From positions 1 through 64,000 of the forward strand of contig JAXLXO010000020.1 in assembly GCA_046327915.1 (NCBI GenBank): a stretch of DNA of 64,000 bases, in the 5' to 3' direction. The DNA comes from VGTK01 sp046327915. GTDB taxonomy: Bacteria > Desulfobacterota > Binatia > UBA12015. Positions 51,126-58,278 of the stretch are shown piece by piece (positions within the stretch are counted from its first letter, which is position 1; every line of letters starts with the position of its first letter). A program made the position numbers and the translations under genes. Under the pieces are notes generated by a model. That model worked only from the letters and a program-made list of their open reading frames with translations. It made no database searches and was not told the DNA's origin.

Positions 51126-51788
51126 TCAGGCGTCCGCTTCGCCGCGCGCGCGTCCGAGGATCGCCAGCAGGTCGGCGTGCAGCTCCCACCATGCGGTGTG
51201 GAAGCTGTCTCCGGTCACGCCCGCGACCGCGCGGACGTCGCCCGCGCCGGCCCGCGCGAGCGCGTCGCCGAGGCGGTGACGCAGGCTCGCGTAGCGCGCG
51301 CGCAGCGGCTCGAGCCGCGCGAGCAGCCCGTCGGCGGCGCCGTGGACGTCGCGCAACTGCGCGAGAACGCGACGGTCGTAGCGCGCGTCGGAGTGGTCGT
51401 TCGGCATCTCCGTCGGACGGTCGCTGCGCACCTGCCAGCGCAGCAGGATCTGCTTGACGCTGCGATTGAGCCCCGCGAACTCGGCGTCGAGCGCGGCGAC
51501 GACGGCGCGCAGCGCCTGCTGCTCCGACGCGATCACCGCGGCCGCGCGCTCGCGCCCGAGCGGCGTCGCCGAGACGTGGTCGTCGCCACCACGCGGACGC
51601 CGCAGCACCAGCCCCCGCTCCTCGAGCACGGCGATCGTCGCGGCGACGTCGTCGTCCGCGGTGCCGGTCGCGGCGGCGAGATCCCGGATCCGCACGACGC
51701 CGCGCAGGGCGAGCTGGAACAGCACGGCGTCCGACGGCGGCAGGTCCGTGGCCGCGGCGTCGGACGCGTCATCGCGCCCGGCGGTCAC
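51126..51788 (-). CDS. Winged-helix (MarR-like) regulator or adaptor
   Basis: A 220-aa protein. The N-terminal 20 residues are acidic, then a winged helix-turn-helix (about 22-80) with VRIRDLAAATGTADDDVAATIAVLEERGLVLRR. The C-terminal part (about 85-220) is helical with VKQILLRWQVRSD and a SFHTAWWELHADLLAIL segment. It may control this operon or another system; DNA binding is inferred from the fold pattern. GTG start at 51788, 19 nt after the zinc-ribbon gene. Confidence 0.65.
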   Translation of the reverse strand: MTAGRDDASDAAATDLPPSDAVLFQLALRGVVRIRDLAAATGTADDDVAATIAVLEERGLVLRRPRGGDDHVSATPLGRERAAAVIASEQQALRAVVAALDAEFAGLNRSVKQILLRWQVRSDRPTEMPNDHSDARYDRRVLAQLRDVHGAADGLLARLEPLRARYASLRHRLGDALARAGAGDVRAVAGVTGDSFHTAWWELHADLLAILGRARGEADA

Positions 51789-51807
51789 CTGCTCCCCGAC
51801 GCGCGCG

Positions 51808-52005
51808 TCAGGCGGTCGCGTCCGCGGTCGGACGCTCGTAGACGCGGATCTTCAGCACCATCTTGCAGACCGGGCACGGAACCGAGCGGATCACCGGGAA
51901 CGTCACGAAGTTCAGCCGGATGCTGTCGAGCTGCCGCTTGCGCTCCGCGGCGCAGCACTCCAGCTCGTCGGTGCGGACTCCCTTGCGGTCACTCGCCTTG
52001 GCCAT
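51808..52005 (-). CDS. Small zinc-ribbon-type protein
   Basis: A 65-aa protein with two cysteine pairs: ELECCAAER near the N-terminus and SVPCPVCKMVL near the C-terminus. This could bind one zinc ion. No family is recognised. ATG 52005 is used; a GTG at 52011 would add two residues. It sits between the 125-aa and winged-helix genes of the exbBD run. Confidence 0.6.
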   Translation of the reverse strand: MAKASDRKGVRTDELECCAAERKRQLDSIRLNFVTFPVIRSVPCPVCKMVLKIRVYERPTADATA

Positions 52006-52080
52006 GATCACGTCTCTCTGCGTCCGCGGCTGCGGACGGCTGATCGCGGGACGCGCGGTTCCCGCGGGCCCGTCGTCCGT

Positions 52081-52458
52081 TCAGATCTTGAACTCGTCGC
52101 CCCTCTTCTTGACGGCGCCCGAGTGCTTGCGCATCTCGTCCACGTGCCCGGCCGCGTGCGCGGCGTCGCCGCGCCTCAGCGCGCCCTCGAACTGCCCGGC
52201 GAGGGCGCGCATCATCGCCGCCTCGCGCGGGTCGAGCGCGTCGGCGAGCTCGGCGAGCGCGCGCATCGCGGCCGTGATGCCCTCGATCGCGCGCGCGGTG
52301 TCGCCGCCCTTGCGTGCGAGGAGTGCCGCCTCGAGCTGGGTCCGCACCTTCGCGAGCCCGGGTGCGGCCTGCGGACCGAAGGCGAGCCCGAGGTCGCCGA
52401 GTCCGGCGATCAGCGCCTCCAGCGATTCCGGGGCGAGCAGCAGGTCTTCGCGGGCCAC
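52081..52458 (-). CDS. Hypothetical protein downstream of exbD
   Basis: A 125-aa protein, probably all-helical, with LLLAPESLEALIAGLGDLGLAFG at the start and repeated Ala/Arg-rich helices such as IEGITAAMRALAELADAL. No family recognised. GTG start at 52458, only 13 nt after the exbD stop, so it is likely translated with ExbBD and may be an accessory of that complex (inference). Confidence 0.6.
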   Translation of the reverse strand: MAREDLLLAPESLEALIAGLGDLGLAFGPQAAPGLAKVRTQLEAALLARKGGDTARAIEGITAAMRALAELADALDPREAAMMRALAGQFEGALRRGDAAHAAGHVDEMRKHSGAVKKRGDEFKI

Positions 52459-52471
52459 CGGATCCTCCGCC

Positions 52472-52891
52472 TCACTCGCGCCGCGTCGCCGCGATCGCGA
52501 CCTCGGCGGCGCCCGCGGCGCGCGCCTCGTCGAGGATGTACACGACGTCGCCGAGCTGTACGCCCTTGTCGCCCTGCAGCACGACGCGCTTCACGTCGCT
52601 CGCCTCGACCGCCTGCTTCAGCCCGGCGGCGAGCTGCTCGCGCGGCGTCTGCGTGCCGTTGACGAAGATGTTGTCTTTCTGGTCGACGGTGACGACGATG
52701 CCCTTGGTCTCGCTCGACGTGACGCCGGCCTCGGGCAGGTCCACCTTCGGCCCGGACTCCACCATCGCCGAGCTGGTGATCATGAAGATGATCAGCAGCA
52801 CCAGGAAGATGTCGGTGAGCGGCGTGATGTTGATCTCGGCGACGATGCCTTCGCCGTCGCCGTCGCCCTCAGGCAACCTGCCGAGTGCCAC
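52472..52891 (-). CDS. exbD: ExbD/TolR-family biopolymer transport protein
   Basis: A 139-aa protein. The N-terminal AEINITPLTDIFLVLLIIFMI is the conserved membrane helix with the functional Asp (TPLTD) of ExbD/TolR; the periplasmic domain (about 45-139) ends VVYILDEARAAGAAEVAIA. With ExbB it forms the proton-driven motor that energises TonB receptors or Tol. GTG start; it overlaps the exbB stop by 23 nt. No TonB or TolA gene is in the window. Confidence 0.9.
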   Translation of the reverse strand: MALGRLPEGDGDGEGIVAEINITPLTDIFLVLLIIFMITSSAMVESGPKVDLPEAGVTSSETKGIVVTVDQKDNIFVNGTQTPREQLAAGLKQAVEASDVKRVVLQGDKGVQLGDVVYILDEARAAGAAEVAIAATRRE

Positions 52892-53528
52892 GTTCCCCCC
52901 GCATCGCGCAGACGCCGTCGACGAAGCGCGTGATGCCCACGCGCATGGTCGTTCCGAGATCGGCGAGCCGCACCTGGAAGTAGTTGTAGAGCGCGACCGC
53001 GATGATCGCGACCCCGAGACCGAGCGCGGTCGCGACCAGCGCCTCCGAGATGCCCGACGCGACCACCGCGAAGCCGCCGGCTCCCGTCTGCGCCATGTGA
53101 TGGAAGGCGCGCATGATGCCGACCACGGTGCCGAAGAGTCCGATGAACGGCGCCGCGCTGCCGATGGTGCCGATCAGCCACACGTTGCGCTTGAGCGCCT
53201 GCGTCTCCTCGACGCGGTGCCCTTCGGCGAGCGACAGCAGGTCGTCGACCGAGGTGTCGCCGACGCGCGGCAGCAGCTCGAGGTAGATCCGCCCGAGCGG
53301 CAGGTCGGCCGCGTCGCGCTCGACCATGTCGCGCGCGCCGTCGACGTCGCCGCGGCGCAGGAAGAAGCCGATCTGCTTGCCGACCGCGAGCATGCGCGTG
53401 TCCATGCGGCGCAGCGCCCAGAGGCGCTCGCCCGCGATGGCCAGCGCGACGATCGAGCACAGCAGGAGCGGATAGGTCGCGTAGTAGCCCTGCCGGATCA
53501 GATCGAGGAACGTCACCATGTCCATCAT
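52869..53528 (-). CDS. exbB: ExbB/TolQ/MotA-family proton channel protein
   Basis: A 219-aa protein with three membrane helices (about 15-35, 115-140 and 155-185). The helix 2-3 region NVWLIGTIGSAAPFIGLFGTVVGIM and SEALVATALGLGVAI is the MotA_ExbB hallmark. It is the first gene of an eight-gene minus-strand run, starting MMDMVTF. It might power the TonB receptor at 12.3 kb or a Tol-Pal-like system; the window cannot decide. Confidence 0.9.
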   Translation of the reverse strand: MMDMVTFLDLIRQGYYATYPLLLCSIVALAIAGERLWALRRMDTRMLAVGKQIGFFLRRGDVDGARDMVERDAADLPLGRIYLELLPRVGDTSVDDLLSLAEGHRVEETQALKRNVWLIGTIGSAAPFIGLFGTVVGIMRAFHHMAQTGAGGFAVVASGISEALVATALGLGVAIIAVALYNYFQVRLADLGTTMRVGITRFVDGVCAMRGERGTRQVA

Positions 53529-53636
53529 GACGCCGCCCGTCTTAGCGCACTCCCGCCCCTTTTACAGCCGAGCGGCGTCGCCCGCGCGCATCGCGTTTCC
53601 TTGTCTGTTCGCCGGAGCGCCGGTAGCGTGGCGGAC

Positions 53637-53999
53637 ATGCCTCTTCGCCGGCGGAGCGCGCCGCTGCTCGTCCTGTTGCTCGCGGCTGTCCTGCTGCGCC
53701 CGTTCGGGGACGCCGCCGCCTCGGCGCGGGTCGCGGGCAACGTCTGGACGGTCGACCCGGACACCGCGAGCCTCGTCATCCTCGACGCGGGGCGGAAGAT
53801 CACCGTCTACTGCGACGCCGACACCGTCATCCGCCACGGCTCGACGGACAGGACGCTCAAGGACCTGCACCGCGGCGACCGCGTCGTGGTGACGCTCGCC
53901 GAGGAGACGCCCGACGCTCTGATCGCGCGCCTGATCGCCATCGCCGGCGCCGCGCCGAGCCCGAAGATCCACCCCTCGCCCACACCACGGATGCCATGA
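53637..53999 (+). CDS. Small secreted protein upstream of pepP
   Basis: A 120-aa protein with a signal peptide (about 6-29, ending ASA) and a domain made of VAGNVWTVDPDTASLVILDAGRKITVYCDADTVI and LHRGDRVVVTLAE, which suggests a small OB-like beta-barrel. It has no confident family. The stop overlaps the pepP start as ATGA, so translation is coupled. Confidence 0.7.
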   Translation: MPLRRRSAPLLVLLLAAVLLRPFGDAAASARVAGNVWTVDPDTASLVILDAGRKITVYCDADTVIRHGSTDRTLKDLHRGDRVVVTLAEETPDALIARLIAIAGAAPSPKIHPSPTPRMP

Positions 54000-55327
54000 G
54001 CGTACACCCGCACGAAGGACTTCCCCCGTTCGACCGCGCCGCACGGCGCAAGGCCGTTCTCGACCGGATCGGCTCCGGCGTCGCGGTCTTCCGCGCGCCG
54101 AGCCTGCGGGTGCACGCGAACGACGTCGAGTACCGCTACCGTCCCGACTCCGACCTGTTCTACTTGACCGGATTCCCGGAGCCGGATGCGGTGCTGGTGC
54201 TCGACGGCAGCGCCGAGCGCGAGCGCACCGTGATGTTCGTGCAGCCGCGCGACCCGGAACGCGAGACCTGGACCGGCAAGCGGGCGGGAGTCGAGGGCGC
54301 CGTCGAGACCTGGGGCGCCGACGCGGCGTACCCGATGAGCGAGCTCGCGCAGCACCTGACCCCGATCGTCGCGCGCGGCGGAGCGCTCTACTACCACCTC
54401 GGGCACGACGAGCCGTTCAACCAGAAGATGCTCGAGATCGCGCGCGCCGGCTGGGCGCAGCGTCCGCGCACGTCGAACGACCTGCCGACGTCGCTGCTGA
54501 ACACCGGCGAGCTGGTGCACGAGCAGCGCCTGCACAAGTCGCCCGCGGAGATGGCCTGGCTGCAGCGTGCGATCGACATCGCCGGCGAGGCGCACCGCGC
54601 CGCGATGCGCGAGGTTCACCCCGGGATGTACGAGCACGAGATCGAGGCGCTCGTCGAGTACGTGTTCCGCCGCAGCGGTGCTTCGGGCTGGGCGTATCCG
54701 TCGATCGTCGCGGGCGGCGACAACGCCACGGTCCTGCACTACACGGCGAACGACTGCGTGCTGCGCGACGGCGAGCTGCTGCTGCTCGACGCAGGCGACG
54801 AGCTCGGCTGCTACTGCGCCGACGTCACGCGGACGTTCCCGGTCGGGCGCGAGTTCACGCCGGCGCAGCGCCGCGTCCACGACCTCGTGCTGCAGGCGCA
54901 GCTCGCCGCGGTCGCGGCCGTCAAGCCGGGCGTCACCATCGAGGACGTCCACGCTGAGGCCCTGAACGTCCTCGTCGACGGGCTGCTGTCGCTCGGGCTT
55001 CTCGGCGGCACGCGGCAGCAGGCGATCAAGGACGGCACCTACAAGCCGTACTACATGCACCGCACGAGCCACTGGCTCGGCATGGACGTGCACGACGTCG
55101 GCACCTACAAGCGCGACGGCCGGCCTCGCCCGCTCGAGCCCGGCATGGTGCTCACGGTCGAGCCCGGGCTCTACTTCGCGAGCTCGCTGCCGGGCATCCC
55201 CGACGAGTATCGCGGCATCGGCGTGCGCATCGAGGACGACGTGCTGGTCACGCCGAACGGGCACGAGGTGCTGTCGCACGCGGTGCCGAAGTCGGCAGAC
55301 GAGATCCTGTCGCTGCGCGCCGGCTGA
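53996..55327 (+). CDS. pepP: Xaa-Pro aminopeptidase (M24B)
   Basis: A 443-aa protein, the length of E. coli PepP (441). The N-terminal AMP_N domain (about 1-170, with YRYRPDSDLFYLTGFPEPDAVL) is followed by the pita-bread catalytic domain with metal ligands in LLLDAGDELGCYCADVTRTFPVG (two Asp), TSHWLGMDVHD (His), LTVEPG and VRIEDD (Glu). It removes N-terminal residues preceding proline. It is convergent with pepA, 31 nt apart. Confidence 0.94.
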   Translation: MSVHPHEGLPPFDRAARRKAVLDRIGSGVAVFRAPSLRVHANDVEYRYRPDSDLFYLTGFPEPDAVLVLDGSAERERTVMFVQPRDPERETWTGKRAGVEGAVETWGADAAYPMSELAQHLTPIVARGGALYYHLGHDEPFNQKMLEIARAGWAQRPRTSNDLPTSLLNTGELVHEQRLHKSPAEMAWLQRAIDIAGEAHRAAMREVHPGMYEHEIEALVEYVFRRSGASGWAYPSIVAGGDNATVLHYTANDCVLRDGELLLLDAGDELGCYCADVTRTFPVGREFTPAQRRVHDLVLQAQLAAVAAVKPGVTIEDVHAEALNVLVDGLLSLGLLGGTRQQAIKDGTYKPYYMHRTSHWLGMDVHDVGTYKRDGRPRPLEPGMVLTVEPGLYFASSLPGIPDEYRGIGVRIEDDVLVTPNGHEVLSHAVPKSADEILSLRAG

Positions 55328-55358
55328 AGCGTCCGGCGCGCAGCGATCCATTCGTGCG

Positions 55359-56888
55359 TCAGCCCTCGCGCGCCGCTCTCTCGACGAGAGCGACGAGCGT
55401 GCGGACGCCCCAACCCACCGCACCGCGCGGCACGTAGGGTCGGTTCTTGTCCGTGTACGCGACCGCCGCGATGTCGAGGTGCGCCCACGGCAGCCCGCCG
55501 GCGAACTCGCGCAGGAAAAGCCCGCCGTAGATCGTGCCGGCGGTGCCGTCGCCGACGTTCTTGATGTCGGCGATCGGGCTGTCCATGCCCGACACGTACT
55601 CGTCGACCAGCGGCAGCTCCCACATCGGCTCGCCGGTCTCCTTGCCGATCTCGATGAGGCGGCGCACCAGCTCGGCGTCGCTGCCCATGACGCCGGCGAT
55701 CGAGCGTCCGAGCGCCGTGGTGACGGCGCCGGTGAGCGTCGCGAGATCGACCATCCAGCGCGGCTTGACGCGGCGTCCGAAGCCGCCCGCGGCCGCCCAG
55801 CCGAGCGCGTCGGCCAGAACGAGACGGCCTTCCGCGTCGGTATTGAGCACCTCGATGGTCTTGCCGGTGAACGAGCGCAGCACGTCGCCCGGACGGTACG
55901 CGCGCCCGTCGGGCATGTTCTCCGCCGACGCGACGTAGCCGCGCACCTCGATGTCCGGCTTCAGCGCGGCGATCGCCTGCATCGCGCCGAGGACCGCCGC
56001 GCCGCCGGCCATGTCGCGCTTCTGGATCTCCATGCTCGCCGGCGGCTTCAGCGACAGGCCGCCCGAGTCGAAGGTGATGCCCTTGCCGACGAGCGCGACC
56101 GGGCCCGCGCTCGACGCGAGACGCGGGCGACGCGGGCGATGGATGAGCTCGATCAGGCGCGGCTCGTTCCGGCTGCCGCGGCCGACCGCGAGGATCGCGC
56201 CCATCTTGAGGCGCTTCATGTCCTCCGGCCCGTAGACGTGCACCGTGAGGCCGTGGTCGCGGCCGATCCGCTTCGCGGTGCGCCCGAGGTGGTCGGGGGT
56301 CACCTCCTCGGCGGGACCATTGATCAGGTCGCGCGCGAAGCGCGTCGCGTCGGCGAGGATCCCGGCGCGCTTCGCGACGCGATCCGCCTCGCGCGACGTC
56401 GCCGCGCCCGCGACGATGCAGGTCTCGACGCGGAAGACGGAACGCGACGTCTTCCAGCCCTCGATCTGGTAGTCCGCGAGCAGCGCGCCCTCGACCACCG
56501 AGCCGAGCGCCGTCGCGCCGGCAGCACCGCCGGCCGCCGACGCAACCGAGATGGCGAGCGTCTTCGCGCGCGAGCCACGTGCCACCTCCAGCGCCTGTCC
56601 GGCGAAGCGACGCCACGCCTCGGCCTCGGCCTTCCCGGAGTCGGCGCGACCGACGCCGATCACGGCGATCAGATCGGCGCGCATCTCGCCGTGCGTCTGG
56701 TAGACGCCGACCGTTCCCTGCTTGCCGGGCTCGCCCGTTCGCCGGCGGACCTCGCGCAGCAGCTTGCCGCCGGTCTCCGCGTCGAGCTCGCTCAGCTCGC
56801 GGCTCACCGGGCCGCCCGCGACGATCGGCACCGCGATCAGGTCCGCACGGATCTTTCCGACGGCGTTCGCGACTCTCCGGAGTTCCAT
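55359..56888 (-). CDS. pepA: Leucyl aminopeptidase (M17)
   Basis: A 509-aa cytosolic aminopeptidase. The N-terminal domain covers about 1-170; the catalytic domain has VGKGITFDSGGLSLKPP (Lys/Asp ligands), MAGGAAVLGAM and the family signature NTDAEGRLVLADAL. It releases N-terminal residues with two metal ions. ATG 56888 is preferred; an upstream GTG at 56894 is possible. A cytochrome gene ends 23 nt upstream on the same strand. Confidence 0.94.
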   Translation of the reverse strand: MELRRVANAVGKIRADLIAVPIVAGGPVSRELSELDAETGGKLLREVRRRTGEPGKQGTVGVYQTHGEMRADLIAVIGVGRADSGKAEAEAWRRFAGQALEVARGSRAKTLAISVASAAGGAAGATALGSVVEGALLADYQIEGWKTSRSVFRVETCIVAGAATSREADRVAKRAGILADATRFARDLINGPAEEVTPDHLGRTAKRIGRDHGLTVHVYGPEDMKRLKMGAILAVGRGSRNEPRLIELIHRPRRPRLASSAGPVALVGKGITFDSGGLSLKPPASMEIQKRDMAGGAAVLGAMQAIAALKPDIEVRGYVASAENMPDGRAYRPGDVLRSFTGKTIEVLNTDAEGRLVLADALGWAAAGGFGRRVKPRWMVDLATLTGAVTTALGRSIAGVMGSDAELVRRLIEIGKETGEPMWELPLVDEYVSGMDSPIADIKNVGDGTAGTIYGGLFLREFAGGLPWAHLDIAAVAYTDKNRPYVPRGAVGWGVRTLVALVERAAREG

Positions 56889-56911
56889 GCTCACCGTTCC
56901 CCTGCGGGCGC

Positions 56912-57184
56912 TCAGCCCGCGTGCGACGTCAAGTAGTCGAGGATCACCCGCTGCTCGGCGCTCGTGAGCGGCGGCAGACCGCGCCGCGCCCGCATCTCCA
57001 TCATCCGCGCCACCTGGATCTTCCACATCTCCGCCGTCATCGAGGACGGCTGGTGCGGCGGGTGGCAGAGGCCGCACTGCTGCGCGTAGGTGACCGCGCC
57101 CGGCGAATCCGCGTCGGGCAGCGGCCGCGCGCAGCTCGCGAGCGCGAGCAGCGCGGCCGCCGCCGCGAGGAGCGGACGATTCAA
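56912..57184 (-). CDS. Lipoprotein monoheme cytochrome c-like protein, TTG start
   Basis: A 90-aa protein. Starting at TTG 57184 it has a lipoprotein signal LLAAAAALLALASC with lipobox Cys at about 19, then a single heme site CGLCH (about 41), an axial-type Met in MMEMRARRGLPPL and a C-terminal helix VILDYLTSH. There is no ATG before the signal. The TTG overlaps the SDR stop by 4 nt (TTGA), which supports it. Likely a periplasmic or outer-membrane electron carrier. Confidence 0.75.
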   Translation of the reverse strand: MNRPLLAAAAALLALASCARPLPDADSPGAVTYAQQCGLCHPPHQPSSMTAEMWKIQVARMMEMRARRGLPPLTSAEQRVILDYLTSHAG

Positions 57185-57948
57185 GCGGGCTGCATCCGGA
57201 TCGCGCCGTCGAGGCGGATGGTCTCGCCGTTCAGCATCGGGTTCTCGATGATCGAGCGCGCGAGCTGGCCGAACTCGCGCGGCTCGCCGAGTCGCGCCGG
57301 GAACGGGACCTGGGCGCCGAGCTTCCGGCGGCCCTCCTCGGGCAGCATCGCGAGCATCGGCGTGTTGAAGAGGCCCGGCGCGATGGTGCAGACGCGGATG
57401 CCGTACTGCGAGAGGTCGCGCGCGATCGGAAGGGTCATGCCGACCACGCCGCCCTTCGACGCCGAGTAGGCCGCCTGGCCGATCTGGCCCTCGAACGCGG
57501 CCACCGACGCGGTGTTGACGATCACGCCGCGCTCGCCCTCGTCGTTCGGCTCGTTCTTCGACATCGCGTCGGCCGCGAGGCGGATCACGTTGAAGGTGCC
57601 GATCAGGTTGACCTCGATGCACTTCGAGAACAGCTCGAGCGGGAACGGGCCGCGCTTGCTGACCGTCTTCGCCGCGACGCCGACGCCGGCGCAGTTGATG
57701 GCGGCGTTGATCGTGCCGAAGGCCTCGACCGTCGCCGCGACCGCGGCCGTCACCTGCTCCGCGCTCGTGACGTCGGCGACGCAGAAGCGCGCACGGTCAC
57801 CGAGCTTCTTCGCGAGCTCGGGGCCGGCCGAGTTCTCGCGGTCGAGGATCATGGCGCGACCGCCAGCCCCGACGATGTTCTCCACGGTTGCTTGACCGAG
57901 GCCCGACGCCCCGCCCGTCACCAGTGCCACGCAGCTCTTGATGTCCAC
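57181..57948 (-). CDS. Short-chain dehydrogenase, HSD17B10/3-hydroxyacyl-CoA type
   Basis: A 255-aa SDR with TGGASGLGQA (cofactor), NCAGVGVAAKT in place of NNAG, catalytic Ser/Tyr/Lys in NTASVAAFEGQIGQAAYSASK and APGLFNTPML. The wording is that of type-2 3-hydroxyacyl-CoA dehydrogenase (HSD10), which oxidises (S)-3-hydroxyacyl-CoA and some steroids. GTG start at 57948 with a GGAAGGGAAGAG site. It is coupled to the cytochrome lipoprotein gene downstream. Confidence 0.88.
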   Translation of the reverse strand: MDIKSCVALVTGGASGLGQATVENIVGAGGRAMILDRENSAGPELAKKLGDRARFCVADVTSAEQVTAAVAATVEAFGTINAAINCAGVGVAAKTVSKRGPFPLELFSKCIEVNLIGTFNVIRLAADAMSKNEPNDEGERGVIVNTASVAAFEGQIGQAAYSASKGGVVGMTLPIARDLSQYGIRVCTIAPGLFNTPMLAMLPEEGRRKLGAQVPFPARLGEPREFGQLARSIIENPMLNGETIRLDGAIRMQPA

Positions 57949-58278
57949 GCTCTGCTCTCTTCCCTTCCGCGCGTTCGCCGTCCGGCGTCACGCGCTCTCG
58001 GCGCGCGCCCCGCGGCGCGCGCCCTGGCCTGCGGTCGACCCGTGCCGCGCGCCGAGCCGGCCCGCGGCCCCGTTGCCGGCGCCGTCCGCGTCGAACAACA
58101 CACGGTCCGCCCGCGCAAGTGGCGCCATTGCTTGTTCCTCCTCCGGCACGCGCGTATAATTTGCAACGAGTGAGCTTCGAGTCACCCTCGACGTCCCGTA
58201 CACTTCACCGTCAGCGCGACGCGCACGGTCGGCTGCCTCGGCAGCGATGCCGCGGCCCTTCCGAGAGGAGGCGTGCCT
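57949..58278. other. Divergent intergenic region between SDR and prkA (330 nt)
   Basis: This holds the promoter of prkA (58132-58160) and the leader before its ATG at 58279. The half next to the SDR is very GC-rich with Arg/Ala-coding shadows only. No RNA gene or riboswitch fold was recognised. Confidence 0.6.
58132..58160 (+). promoter_or_regulatory. Sigma70-type promoter of the prkA operon
   Basis: TTGTTC (58132-58137) and a perfect TATAAT (58155-58160) are 17 bp apart, in an unusually AT-rich patch. Transcription would start near 58167, leaving a leader of about 110 nt before the prkA ATG. Confidence 0.75.
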
